Below, piece after piece: positions 1 through 7,042 of a stretch of DNA of 64,000 nucleotides. The stretch comes from Rhodoferax_B ferrireducens_A. GTDB lineage: Bacteria > Pseudomonadota > Gammaproteobacteria > Burkholderiales > Burkholderiaceae_C. The translations under genes were made by a program, and so were the position numbers. The notes beneath the pieces were generated by a model. That model did not search any database. It saw only the letters and a list, made by a program, of their open reading frames with translations, and was not told where the DNA came from. Position 1 is the first letter of the stretch, and every line of letters begins with the position of its first letter. The stretch lies in assembly GCF_031458075.1 (NCBI RefSeq), contig NZ_JAVDXT010000001.1, positions 1,302,001-1,366,000 on the forward strand, given 5' to 3'.

Positions 1-2
1 CG

Positions 3-956
3 CCCTGCAGCGCCGACTTCATGGCGCGGCTGGTGCAGGGGCGGTCGGACGAACTGCTGAGCCTGCTGTGCCTGGCCCGGCCCATCGCCACCGCGCCGCT
101 GCTGATCGCCCCGGCCATGAACCGCGAAATGTGGGTGCACCCCGCCACCCAGCGGAATATGGCGCAGCTGGCCGAAGACGGCGCGACCCTGCTGGGAGTC
201 GGTAACGGCCCGCAGGCCTGCGGCGAAATCGGCGACGGCCGGATGCTGGAGCCGGCCGAGATGGTCGAGGACCTGATTGCCTTCTTCCGTCCCAAGTCCC
301 TGGCCGGCCAGCGCCTGCTGGTCACCGCCGGGCCCACCTACGAGGCCATCGACCCGGTGCGCGGCATCACCAATCTGTCCAGCGGCAAGATGGGTTTCGC
401 CATCGCCCGCGCGGCCCGCGAGGCTGGGGCCGACGTCACCTTGGTGGCCGGCCCGGTGGCCTTGGCCACGCCGCGCGGCGTCAACCGCATCGATGTGAAA
501 TCTGCACAAAATATGCTCGCAGCGGTGGTCCAACATGCGCAGGCAGCTACGCTATTTGTAGCGACTGCCGCGGTGGCCGACTGGCGGCCCGCGCAAGCGG
601 CCGAGCAGAAGATCAAGAAAGACGGCTCGGGTGCCACGCCGCAGCTGCAGTTCGTCGAGAACACCGACATTTTGGCCACCGTGGCCCAATCTGCCCGCGC
701 TTTGAGCGGCGCCCTGTACTGCGTAGGCTTCGCCGCCGAGAGCCAGGACCTGCTGGCCAACGCCCAGGCCAAGCGCGCCCGCAAAGGCGTGCCGCTGTTG
801 GTGGGCAACATCGGCCCGGCGACTTTCGGCAAAGACGAAAATGCGTTGCTGCTGGTAGACGCGCTGAGCGCTACCGAGCTCCCCCATGCCTCCAAACTCA
901 GCCTGGCGCGGCAACTGGTTGCCGAAATCGCCAAGCGCTTGCACACATCCCCATGA
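3..956 (+). CDS. coaBC: Bifunctional phosphopantothenoylcysteine decarboxylase / phosphopantothenate-cysteine ligase (5' partial)
   Basis: Cytosolic coenzyme A biosynthesis: the CoaB part joins cysteine to 4'-phosphopantothenate using CTP, and the flavin-dependent CoaC part decarboxylates the product. The frame is open from the window edge, so the N-terminal flavin-binding half of CoaC is missing. Visible are the CoaC substrate clamp (PAMNREMW), the active-site cysteine segment (QACGEIGDGRM), and the CoaB nucleotide fold beginning LLVTAGPTYEAID with the SSGKMG loop. It overlaps the dut start by 4 bases (ATGA), so the two are probably co-translated. A stretch near 503-565 resembles the dispersed family A repeat in inverted orientation. 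The protein there seems to have normal length compared with CoaB as I remember it, so that match is tentative. Identification is firm. Confidence 0.95.
   Translation, partial: PCSADFMARLVQGRSDELLSLLCLARPIATAPLLIAPAMNREMWVHPATQRNMAQLAEDGATLLGVGNGPQACGEIGDGRMLEPAEMVEDLIAFFRPKSLAGQRLLVTAGPTYEAIDPVRGITNLSSGKMGFAIARAAREAGADVTLVAGPVALATPRGVNRIDVKSAQNMLAAVVQHAQAATLFVATAAVADWRPAQAAEQKIKKDGSGATPQLQFVENTDILATVAQSARALSGALYCVGFAAESQDLLANAQAKRARKGVPLLVGNIGPATFGKDENALLLVDALSATELPHASKLSLARQLVAEIAKRLHTSP
503..565 (-). repeat. Possible family A repeat copy A1 inside coaBC
   Basis: Minus-strand TAGCTGCCTGCGCATG, spacer, CGCTGCGAGC, ATATTTT resembles the family pattern. The encoded CoaB segment appears normal in length, so this may be chance similarity or an old assimilated copy. 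Confidence 0.35.
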
Positions 957-1399
957 AAATCGACGTCAAAATTCTCGACCCCCGCATGGCAGAGCAGCTG
1001 CCAGCCTATGCGACCCCCGGCAGCGCCGGCCTGGACCTGCGCGCCTGCCTGGATGCGCCGCTGACCCTGCAGGCCAACGCCTGGCAGCTGGTGCCTACCG
1101 GCATCGCCATCCATTTGTGCGACCCCGGCTATGCGGCGCTGATACTGCCGCGCTCGGGTCTAGGCCACAAGCACGGCATCGTGCTGGGCAATCTGGTCGG
1201 GTTGATCGATAGCGATTACCAGGGCCAGCTGATGGTCAGCGCCTGGAACCGCAGCACGGTGCCCTTCACCATCGAGCCGATGGAGCGGCTGGCCCAGCTG
1301 GTGATCGTGCCGGTAGTGCAGGCCCAGTTCAACATCGTCACCGAGTTCCCCGCGTCCGAGCGCGGGGAGGGGGGCTACGGCTCTACCGGTACGGCCTAA
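953..1399 (+). CDS. dut: dUTP diphosphatase (dUTPase)
   Basis: Hydrolyses dUTP to dUMP and pyrophosphate, keeping uracil out of DNA and feeding thymidylate synthesis. The 148-residue product has normal length for the trimeric family. The conserved motifs are in order: PGSAGLDLRA, PRSGLGHKHGI, the motif with catalytic Asp (GLIDSDYQG), RLAQLVI, and the C-terminal P-loop-like arm ERGEGGYGSTG. The start overlaps the coaBC stop, the usual proteobacterial coaBC-dut arrangement. Confidence 0.96.
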   Translation: MKIDVKILDPRMAEQLPAYATPGSAGLDLRACLDAPLTLQANAWQLVPTGIAIHLCDPGYAALILPRSGLGHKHGIVLGNLVGLIDSDYQGQLMVSAWNRSTVPFTIEPMERLAQLVIVPVVQAQFNIVTEFPASERGEGGYGSTGTA

Positions 1400-1528
1400 G
1401 AATATGTTACTTGTGTTGCATGTTTGTAACTATTTTTGCCCACACTTTTCCAATTGTTAACGGATAGTGCAGGACCGCCGCTTGAGTCAGTAGTGCATGC
1501 CAGTGGCGATATTTAGGGGAGTGGCGGT

Positions 1529-2371
1529 ATGCTGAAAACAGGACTCGCGATCTTTTCCCTGCTGACTGCGCTTGACGTAGGGGCAACCCCAACGACGTAT
1601 GCGTTTACCGGAACTGTGACCAGTTACTCCGCTTATGGAGTAAGCGATAGTTCCAAAGTGGGTGGGCATGTGTCGGGTACTTTTGTCTACACCGGCAATG
1701 CAAGCAGTTTTTTAGAGAGTTTCGGTTCTTTATTCTATGGAAGCTATGGAATGAGCCATGGCGGATGTGACTTTGCCACGTCCAATGTTTGCAGCGCGTA
1801 TACCGATGTGTACAGCCCCATAGTGAGTGCGTTCAGCCTTTCCACTTCATGGGGAGATTCGTACGCGGCGCAAGCCAATTATTCAATTGGCAATGATGGT
1901 TCTATGGTCGGATATGAACGGGTCTTACCATTTCAGAATACATCGCTTGGCTCGGATACGGTTCTCATCTCTTCATCGCTATCCACTACCAATTATTTTT
2001 CTCCCGTCGAACCCACTGCCTATACAGTTGATCAGGCATATCTGGGTCTGCTAGCAAAGGTTCTCGGAAACGCCTTGTTGGGCAACATGACCGATTTTTC
2101 CCAGCTCCCCGATTTTTCGGGCATGGACCCTTCACTCTCATCTTTGACTTTTGGATATAACCCGCGCACGTGTATCGGCACGGATTGTGGAAACCCCATC
2201 AATCTATCGTTAGGGGCTAGTCTGGATTCTTTGGCGCTTGTTCCGGATCTTCCTCCGCAATCCGTGCCTGAGCCCAGTTCTCTTGCATTGATGGGGTTGG
2301 GGCTGATGGCCCTGTTGAGTGCTTCTTCCAAAAACCTGCGCCAAATTGCTTTCAGAAGAACACTGTACTGA
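1529..2371 (+). CDS. PEP-CTERM sorting-domain exported protein
   Basis: A 280-residue secreted protein of unknown function. It has an N-terminal signal peptide (hydrophobic residues about 4-20, cleavage after DVGA or nearby), a Ser/Thr/Tyr/Gly-rich body, and a C-terminal PEP-CTERM tripartite tail: VPEPSS, a hydrophobic helix (LALMGLGLMALLSA) and a basic end. Such tails are recognised by exosortase (EpsH/XrtA) for sorting to the surface in exopolysaccharide-producing bacteria; no exosortase lies in this window. A GGGGAG ribosome site precedes the ATG. Base composition is visibly lower in G+C than the flanking genes, which suggests a different origin or relaxed constraint. Two internal Cys pairs might form disulfides. 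The body matches no family I recognise. Confidence 0.85.
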   Translation: MLKTGLAIFSLLTALDVGATPTTYAFTGTVTSYSAYGVSDSSKVGGHVSGTFVYTGNASSFLESFGSLFYGSYGMSHGGCDFATSNVCSAYTDVYSPIVSAFSLSTSWGDSYAAQANYSIGNDGSMVGYERVLPFQNTSLGSDTVLISSSLSTTNYFSPVEPTAYTVDQAYLGLLAKVLGNALLGNMTDFSQLPDFSGMDPSLSSLTFGYNPRTCIGTDCGNPINLSLGASLDSLALVPDLPPQSVPEPSSLALMGLGLMALLSASSKNLRQIAFRRTLY

Positions 2372-2454
2372 AATCGTCAGTCACCGCCAGTGGCCAACGG
2401 CCACAACATGGTCCCGGTCATCGACCAGCACCATATCGTGGCGTCGAGGACTTA

Positions 2455-3477
2455 CTACAGCAGGCCGGCCTTCAGCATCAGGTCGGTGGTCTTGCCGGTG
2501 TTGAGCTTGGACATGTCGACCTTGGGCGCTTGCAGCTCGGCCAGCGGCACCAGGTTGCGGTTCGACTTGGCGTCCACGCCCACGGCATATTCAAACGAAT
2601 TGCCGCTGCGCAGAATCTCCTGGCCGCCCTTGCCGGTCAGCCATTTCAGAAAAGCCTGGGCCTGGGCGGGGCGCTTGCTGGAGGCCAGCACGCCACCGCC
2701 GGAGACGCTGACGAAGGCGCCCGGGTCCTGGTTGCGGAAGTAGTGCACACCGATTTTCTCGGTGTTCTCGCCGCCCTTGGACATGTCGCCAAAGTAGTAG
2801 TAGTGGTAGATCAAGGCGCCATCGACCTGGCCGTCGTTGGTGGCCTTCATGGCCACGCTGTTACCGCGGAAGGTGACCACGTTGTCTTTCAGCCCCTTGA
2901 GCCAGGTGGCGGTGGCTTCTTCGCCCTTGAGCTGCAGCACGGCGCTAACGATGGCCTGGAAGTCGGCCCCGGCCGGTGCTGCGCCAAAGCGGCCTTTCCA
3001 GGCCGGATCGGCCAGGTCCATCATGGATTTGGGCAGGGTGTCGCGCGTGAACTTGATCTTGCGGTAGACGAACACTGTGCTGCGCGCGGCAATGCCGGTC
3101 CAGCGGCCGTGGTCGGGGCGGTATTCGGCGGGGATCTGGGCCAGGGTGGCCGGGTCCAGCGGCGCGAACAGCTTGTTGTTGTCCACCAGGGACATGGCGG
3201 GCGAGTTTTCCGTCAGGAACACATCGGCCGGCGAGGCCGCGCCTTCTTGCACCAGTTGGTTTGCCAGGTCGGCATCGCCGCCGTTGCGCACCACCACTTT
3301 GATGCCGGTTTCGCGGGTGAAGGCTTCGACCCAGGCCTGCGTCAAGCTGACGTGCTGGGCGTTGTAGATCACCAGGGGCTCGTTGCTGCTCTGGGCTTGC
3401 GCCGCCAGTGAAGCTAGGCCCAGGCCGAGGGCCAGGATAAGGGAGCGGCGCAGCAGGGAAGGGGAACGGAATGGCAT
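2455..3477 (-). CDS. Periplasmic ferric iron ABC-transporter binding protein (FutA/FbpA family)
   Basis: Binds ferric iron in the periplasm and hands it to an ABC importer. The 340-residue product has a signal peptide (cleavage near AAQA-QSS), the type 2 binding-protein opening VIYNAQHVSLTQAWVEAF, and the tyrosine cluster IYHYYYFGD that ligates Fe(III) in this family. No permease or ATPase gene is adjacent, so it is an orphan binding subunit here. A Fur-like AT-rich palindrome lies about 55-80 bp upstream (3530-3556), consistent with iron repression. It converges with the PEP-CTERM gene. Confidence 0.88.
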   Translation of the reverse strand: MPFRSPSLLRRSLILALGLGLASLAAQAQSSNEPLVIYNAQHVSLTQAWVEAFTRETGIKVVVRNGGDADLANQLVQEGAASPADVFLTENSPAMSLVDNNKLFAPLDPATLAQIPAEYRPDHGRWTGIAARSTVFVYRKIKFTRDTLPKSMMDLADPAWKGRFGAAPAGADFQAIVSAVLQLKGEEATATWLKGLKDNVVTFRGNSVAMKATNDGQVDGALIYHYYYFGDMSKGGENTEKIGVHYFRNQDPGAFVSVSGGGVLASSKRPAQAQAFLKWLTGKGGQEILRSGNSFEYAVGVDAKSNRNLVPLAELQAPKVDMSKLNTGKTTDLMLKAGLL

Positions 3478-3529
3478 GGGCAGTAAATCCTATGGGGGCA
3501 GCTGCCAAAAAATCGGCAGAGTTAATTTA

Positions 3530-3556
3530 AACGCGAATAATTTGCATTTGAATTAT
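3530..3556 (-). promoter_or_regulatory. Candidate Fur box upstream of the iron-binding protein gene
   Basis: Read on the minus strand the site contains AATGCAAATTATTCGCG. This resembles betaproteobacterial Fur boxes (repeated A/T-rich hexamers around AATTATT). It sits between the family A repeat and the start of the ferric-binding protein gene at 3477. The position and the iron function of the gene make the assignment plausible, but the match is imperfect. Confidence 0.4.
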
Positions 3557-3606
3557 AGGATGGCGCTGCGCCGGGTCCGCGGCCATGGGTTATGGTTTTG
3601 CTTCAG

Positions 3607-3654
3607 TTTTTATAGCTGCTAGCGCTGGTGTTATCTGCGTCAGAGGCCGATTTG
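3607..3654 (+). repeat. Dispersed family A repeat, copy A2
   Basis: Carries the family pattern TAGCTGCTAGCGC, spacer, CTGCGTCAGAGGCC, ATTT. It lies about 10 bp beyond the stop of the racemase gene, in the gap towards the iron-binding protein gene. Confidence 0.75.
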
Positions 3655-3664
3655 GCTTGAAAAT

Positions 3665-4369
3665 TCAGCCTGGAGCGTCTTGCAAGGCCCACTCTGCCGC
3701 GCTGCGGGCATGGATGGCCGTGGTGTCGAACAAGGGCACGCTGGCGTCGCTGGCATCGACCAGCAGCGCAATCTCGGTGCAGCCCAGGATGATGGCTTGC
3801 GCGCCCCGGGCCACCAGCCCGGCCATGACCTCGCGGTAGGTTTGGCGCGACGCCGGCAGGATCTGGCCCAGGCACAGCTCTTCGTAGATGATGCGGTGCA
3901 CGCTGTCGCGGCCGGCGGTGTCGGGCATCAGCATGCGCAGGCCGTGGCGGGTTTGCATGCGGTCTTTGTAGAAGTCCTGCTCCATGGTGAAGCGCGTGCC
4001 CAGTAGGCCGATGGTGTGCAAACCGGCTGCCTGGATGGCCGCCGCCGTTGGGTCTGCAATGTGCAGCAGCGGGATGCCGACCGCCGCTTCGATGGCTGGC
4101 GCCACCTTGTGCATGGTGTTGGTACAGACCACCACGCAGTCGGCCCCGGCACGCTGCAGTGCACGCGCCGCATCGGCCAGCAGCGCGCCGGCCGCGTCCC
4201 AATCGCCCGCATGCTGCAGCCGCTCGATCTCAAAGAAGTCGACGCTGACCAGCACCAGCTTGGCCGAATGCAGGCCGCCCAGCTGCTCTTTCACGGTTTC
4301 GTTGATCGCGCGGTAGTAAGGGATGGTCGATTCCCAGCTCATGCCGCCGATCAGGCCTATGGTTTTCAT
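3665..4369 (-). CDS. Aspartate/glutamate racemase family protein
   Basis: A cofactor-independent amino-acid racemase of 234 residues. It opens MKTIGLIGGMSWEST, as in the aspartate racemase/YgeA group. The two catalytic cysteines are visible: Cys82 in VVCTNTMHK and Cys197 in LGCTEIALL. The ATG at 4369 is chosen because the family begins there; an upstream in-frame extension only translates the pbpC tail. It begins 23 bp after the pbpC stop on the same strand, so it is probably the last gene of that transcription unit. A D-amino-acid-forming enzyme next to a peptidoglycan synthase may supply or recycle D-Asp or D-Glu (inference). Exact substrate unknown. Confidence 0.88.
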   Translation of the reverse strand: MKTIGLIGGMSWESTIPYYRAINETVKEQLGGLHSAKLVLVSVDFFEIERLQHAGDWDAAGALLADAARALQRAGADCVVVCTNTMHKVAPAIEAAVGIPLLHIADPTAAAIQAAGLHTIGLLGTRFTMEQDFYKDRMQTRHGLRMLMPDTAGRDSVHRIIYEELCLGQILPASRQTYREVMAGLVARGAQAIILGCTEIALLVDASDASVPLFDTTAIHARSAAEWALQDAPG

Positions 4370-4392
4370 GTGTTTTCCTGTGGGTGAGGGGG

Positions 4393-6555
4393 TTAGCGCG
4401 TGTTTGTTGCCGCCCGCAGCCCGGCGCCGCGCACTTCCAGCCGCACGCTGTCCAGCACCTCGCCACGCGCGTTGCGGATCTGCAGCACATGCCGACCCGG
4501 CCAGGGCAGCCACTGGGCCGACGGGCCGGGGGCGAACAGCTTGCCGTCTATCCACCAGCGCAGGCCGCTGCCTTCGGCCTGCAGGCTGACGCGCTGGTGG
4601 GCGGGCGGAATGTCCGGGTCCAGCGCGATGATGGTGCCGCTGGTCGGGCTGGTGATGCGGGCCGCAACTTCTAAGCCTTTTAGGCCGTTAGCGCTGCTTC
4701 CATCTGCGCCACCAGCTACGGAATGCATAGCAAACTGGGTTTGCTGCGTACCCTCAATAAACCACTCGCTGCGCGCCGCCTCCTGGCCGCCGAACTGCAC
4801 CGCGGCCTGCAGCACGCCGGCGGGTGGCACAGGTGCGCGGCTGGGCTGGCGGCTGTGCAGGAACTGCATCACCGCGACCCAGACCGGTGCGGCGCCTGTG
4901 GTGCCGCTGACGTCCCACATCGGCGCGCCGCTGGCGTTGCCAACCCACACGCCGACCGTGTAGGCCTGCGAGTAGCCGACGGCCCAGTTGTCGCGCATGT
5001 CCTTGCTGGTGCCGGTTTTTACCGCCGACCAGAAGCGTGTGGCCAGCAGGCTGTCGCTGCCGAAGGTGCGGCTGCGCGCCAGCGGGTCGGACAGGATGTC
5101 GCTGGCGATGAAGGCTGCGCGCGGGTCCAGCGCGGGGCGGAACTGCGGCTTGGCGTTGGGCGTGAAGCTGGTCGCGCTATAGCGCCCGCCGTTGCCCAGC
5201 GCGCGGTAGGCGTTGGCCAGGTTCAGCAGCGAGACTTCGGCGCTGCCCAGCGCCAGGCTGTAGCCGTAGTAGCCGCCCGATTCCTTGAGCGGCAGGCCCA
5301 GCGCCTGCAGTTGGCGGAAGAACGCATCGGGCGACACCATCACCAGGGTGCGCACTGCCGGCACGTTCAGCGAGGCGGCCAGTGCGGTGCGCGTCGACAC
5401 CCAGCCCTTGAACTGGTGGTCGTAGTTCTGCGGGATGTACAGGCCGCCCGCGGTCTGGATGTGGGTGGGCGTGTCTTCCAGCAGCGAGGCGGCGGTGATG
5501 CGGCGCTCGGCAATGGCCTCGGCGTACAGAAAAGGTTTGAGGGTGGAGCCAGGCTGGCGCAGCGCCGTTACGCCATCGACCTCGGCCGCCGCGCTCAGCG
5601 TGCCGGACGAACCGACCCAGGCCAGCACCTCGCCGCTGGCGTTGTTCAGCACCACGACGGCGCCGTCTTCCACATGCCGGCCTTGCAGCTCGCGCAGATG
5701 CTGCTGCAGGGTCTGCACCGCAAAGCGTTGCAGGGGGGCGCGCAGGCTGGTGGTGATACTGCGTGCCGTGCCTTTGGCGAGTTGCCGGCCCAGGTGCGGC
5801 GCGATGCCTTCGTTGGTGTCAAAGGCCCGGCGCTGCAGCGCGGCGGTGGTGAACAGGTCCAGGCCGGTGCAGTCGGCTTTCGCCTCTATGGCCTGCAGCA
5901 CGCCGCAAGCGCGCTGCGTGACCTGCGCCAGCTTGGCGTTCGGCGCACGCACCAGGGCGGCGGCGACAGCGGCTTCGCGTGCATCCAGGCCGTGGGCGGC
6001 CTTGCCGAACAAGGTCTGGCTGAGTGCAGCTATGCCGACCAACTCGCCGCGGAACGGCACCAGGTTCAGGTAGGCCTCGAGGATCTGGTCCTTGCGCCAG
6101 CTGCGTTCCAGCATCTGGGCCGATACGGTCTGGCCGATCTTCTGCACCACGCTGCGCCCGCCGGCGCTGGGCTTCAGGTCCGCATCCAGCAGGCCGGCCA
6201 GCTGCATGGTGATGGTCGACGCGCCACGGGTCTTGGTGTTCCACAAATTGCCCCAGGCCGCGCTGGACACCGCCTGCCAGTCCACGCCGCTGTGCTCGTA
6301 AAAACGCTTGTCTTCGCTCAGCACCAGCGCCGTGCGCAGCGCCGGCGACACATCAGCCAGCGCCACCCACTGGCCGCGCCGCACGCTGGCATCGGTGCGC
6401 AGGCGCTGCAGCAGCTCGCCATGGCGGTCGAGGATCTGGGTGTCGGACGGCTGGTAGCTGGATTTTATGGAGTTGAAAGTGGCTGTGGCGCAGGCGTTAC
6501 CTGCGCTAGCAGCTATTAAAAGCGCAGCAAAAAGCCGGCTTTTAGCCCGCAGCAT
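4393..6555 (-). CDS. pbpC: Penicillin-binding protein 1C (peptidoglycan glycosyltransferase/transpeptidase)
   Basis: A 720-residue inner-membrane bifunctional peptidoglycan synthase. The glycosyltransferase (GT51) domain has SEDKRFYEHSGVDW and RGASTITMQLA. The transpeptidase has the SxxK serine (PGSTLKPF), SLN and the KTG motif (VKTGTSKD). A C-terminal BiPBP_C-type domain follows. PBP1C is the known genomic partner of bacterial alpha-2-macroglobulin, which here lies 11.5 kb upstream on the same strand. The ATG at 6555 overlaps the TerB-like gene by 14 bp and gives a signal-anchor start (LFAALLIAAS). That segment is encoded by a family A repeat (6470-6525). A second copy (4674-4720) encodes the linker before the C-terminal domain, near residues 612-628. 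Family assignment is firm. Confidence 0.95.
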   Translation of the reverse strand: MLRAKSRLFAALLIAASAGNACATATFNSIKSSYQPSDTQILDRHGELLQRLRTDASVRRGQWVALADVSPALRTALVLSEDKRFYEHSGVDWQAVSSAAWGNLWNTKTRGASTITMQLAGLLDADLKPSAGGRSVVQKIGQTVSAQMLERSWRKDQILEAYLNLVPFRGELVGIAALSQTLFGKAAHGLDAREAAVAAALVRAPNAKLAQVTQRACGVLQAIEAKADCTGLDLFTTAALQRRAFDTNEGIAPHLGRQLAKGTARSITTSLRAPLQRFAVQTLQQHLRELQGRHVEDGAVVVLNNASGEVLAWVGSSGTLSAAAEVDGVTALRQPGSTLKPFLYAEAIAERRITAASLLEDTPTHIQTAGGLYIPQNYDHQFKGWVSTRTALAASLNVPAVRTLVMVSPDAFFRQLQALGLPLKESGGYYGYSLALGSAEVSLLNLANAYRALGNGGRYSATSFTPNAKPQFRPALDPRAAFIASDILSDPLARSRTFGSDSLLATRFWSAVKTGTSKDMRDNWAVGYSQAYTVGVWVGNASGAPMWDVSGTTGAAPVWVAVMQFLHSRQPSRAPVPPAGVLQAAVQFGGQEAARSEWFIEGTQQTQFAMHSVAGGADGSSANGLKGLEVAARITSPTSGTIIALDPDIPPAHQRVSLQAEGSGLRWWIDGKLFAPGPSAQWLPWPGRHVLQIRNARGEVLDSVRLEVRGAGLRAATNTR
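4674..4720 (-). repeat. Family A repeat copy A3, inside the pbpC coding sequence
   Basis: On the minus strand it reads TAGCTGGTGGCGCAG, spacer, AGCGCTAACGGCC. It encodes a Gly/Ser/Ala-rich linker of PBP1C without disrupting the frame. Confidence 0.65.
6470..6525 (-). repeat. Family A repeat copy A4, encoding part of the PBP1C signal anchor
   Basis: On the minus strand it reads TAGCTGCTAGCGCAGGT, spacer, CTGCGCCACAGCCACTTTC, a close match to intergenic copies. It encodes about residues 11-29 of PBP1C. Confidence 0.75.
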
Positions 6556-6997
6556 TGAGTTCTTGCACCACCGCCGCGACCGATGCGGTGTCGGGCAGGT
6601 GCGACAGTGCGCCCACGAGTTCGTCGCGCACCTGGGCGATGTGGGCTTCAAAGCGGGCCGGGCTGACACCCAGGGTGGTGGCGATGGATTGCACGTGCTC
6701 GCGTTCGGCGCTGCTCAGGCTGCCGTCGGCGTAGGCGGTCATCAGGCACATCAGCACCACCGTGTCGGCGAAGGCATCGGTGCTGGGCAAGAAGGCCTGG
6801 GCGTCAAACGGGCTGGCGGTGTCGGCCATGATGGCGGCCGTGGTGGGCATGTCTGCGCTACGTGAGCTTTCGTAGAACTGGCCGATCAAGGCCGCTTCGG
6901 CGGGGTGGATGCCGTCCACCAACGCTACCGAGAGCATGGCCTTGGTGAGTAGGGCGACTTGCGCGGGGCTGAGGTTCTGGTCGGGCATGTTGTGCAT
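6542..6997 (-). CDS. TerB-like (tellurite-resistance/co-chaperone fold) protein
   Basis: A 151-residue all-helical protein resembling the TerB/DjlA N-terminal superfamily. Two repeats have acidic metal-binding-type motifs: ALVDGIHPAEAALI near residue 26 and AYADGSLSSAEREHV near residue 92. TerB proteins are associated with envelope and chemical stress complexes and are often encoded with PspA-like and AAA+ partners. An AGGAG site precedes the ATG at 6997. The 3' end overlaps the pbpC start by 14 bp, so translation of PBP1C may be coupled to it. It is the last gene of the PspA/AAA+ operon. Its biochemical role here is unknown. Confidence 0.8.
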   Translation of the reverse strand: MHNMPDQNLSPAQVALLTKAMLSVALVDGIHPAEAALIGQFYESSRSADMPTTAAIMADTASPFDAQAFLPSTDAFADTVVLMCLMTAYADGSLSSAEREHVQSIATTLGVSPARFEAHIAQVRDELVGALSHLPDTASVAAVVQELNAAG

Positions 6998-7042
6998 GGT
7001 GGTCTCCTAACGTGGATGATTTTCTGTGGCTGGGGCAGGTGG

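Noticed and set aside
4723..6519. A 598-codon plus-strand frame
   Set aside because: It is the complement of pbpC, which has all penicillin-binding protein motifs.
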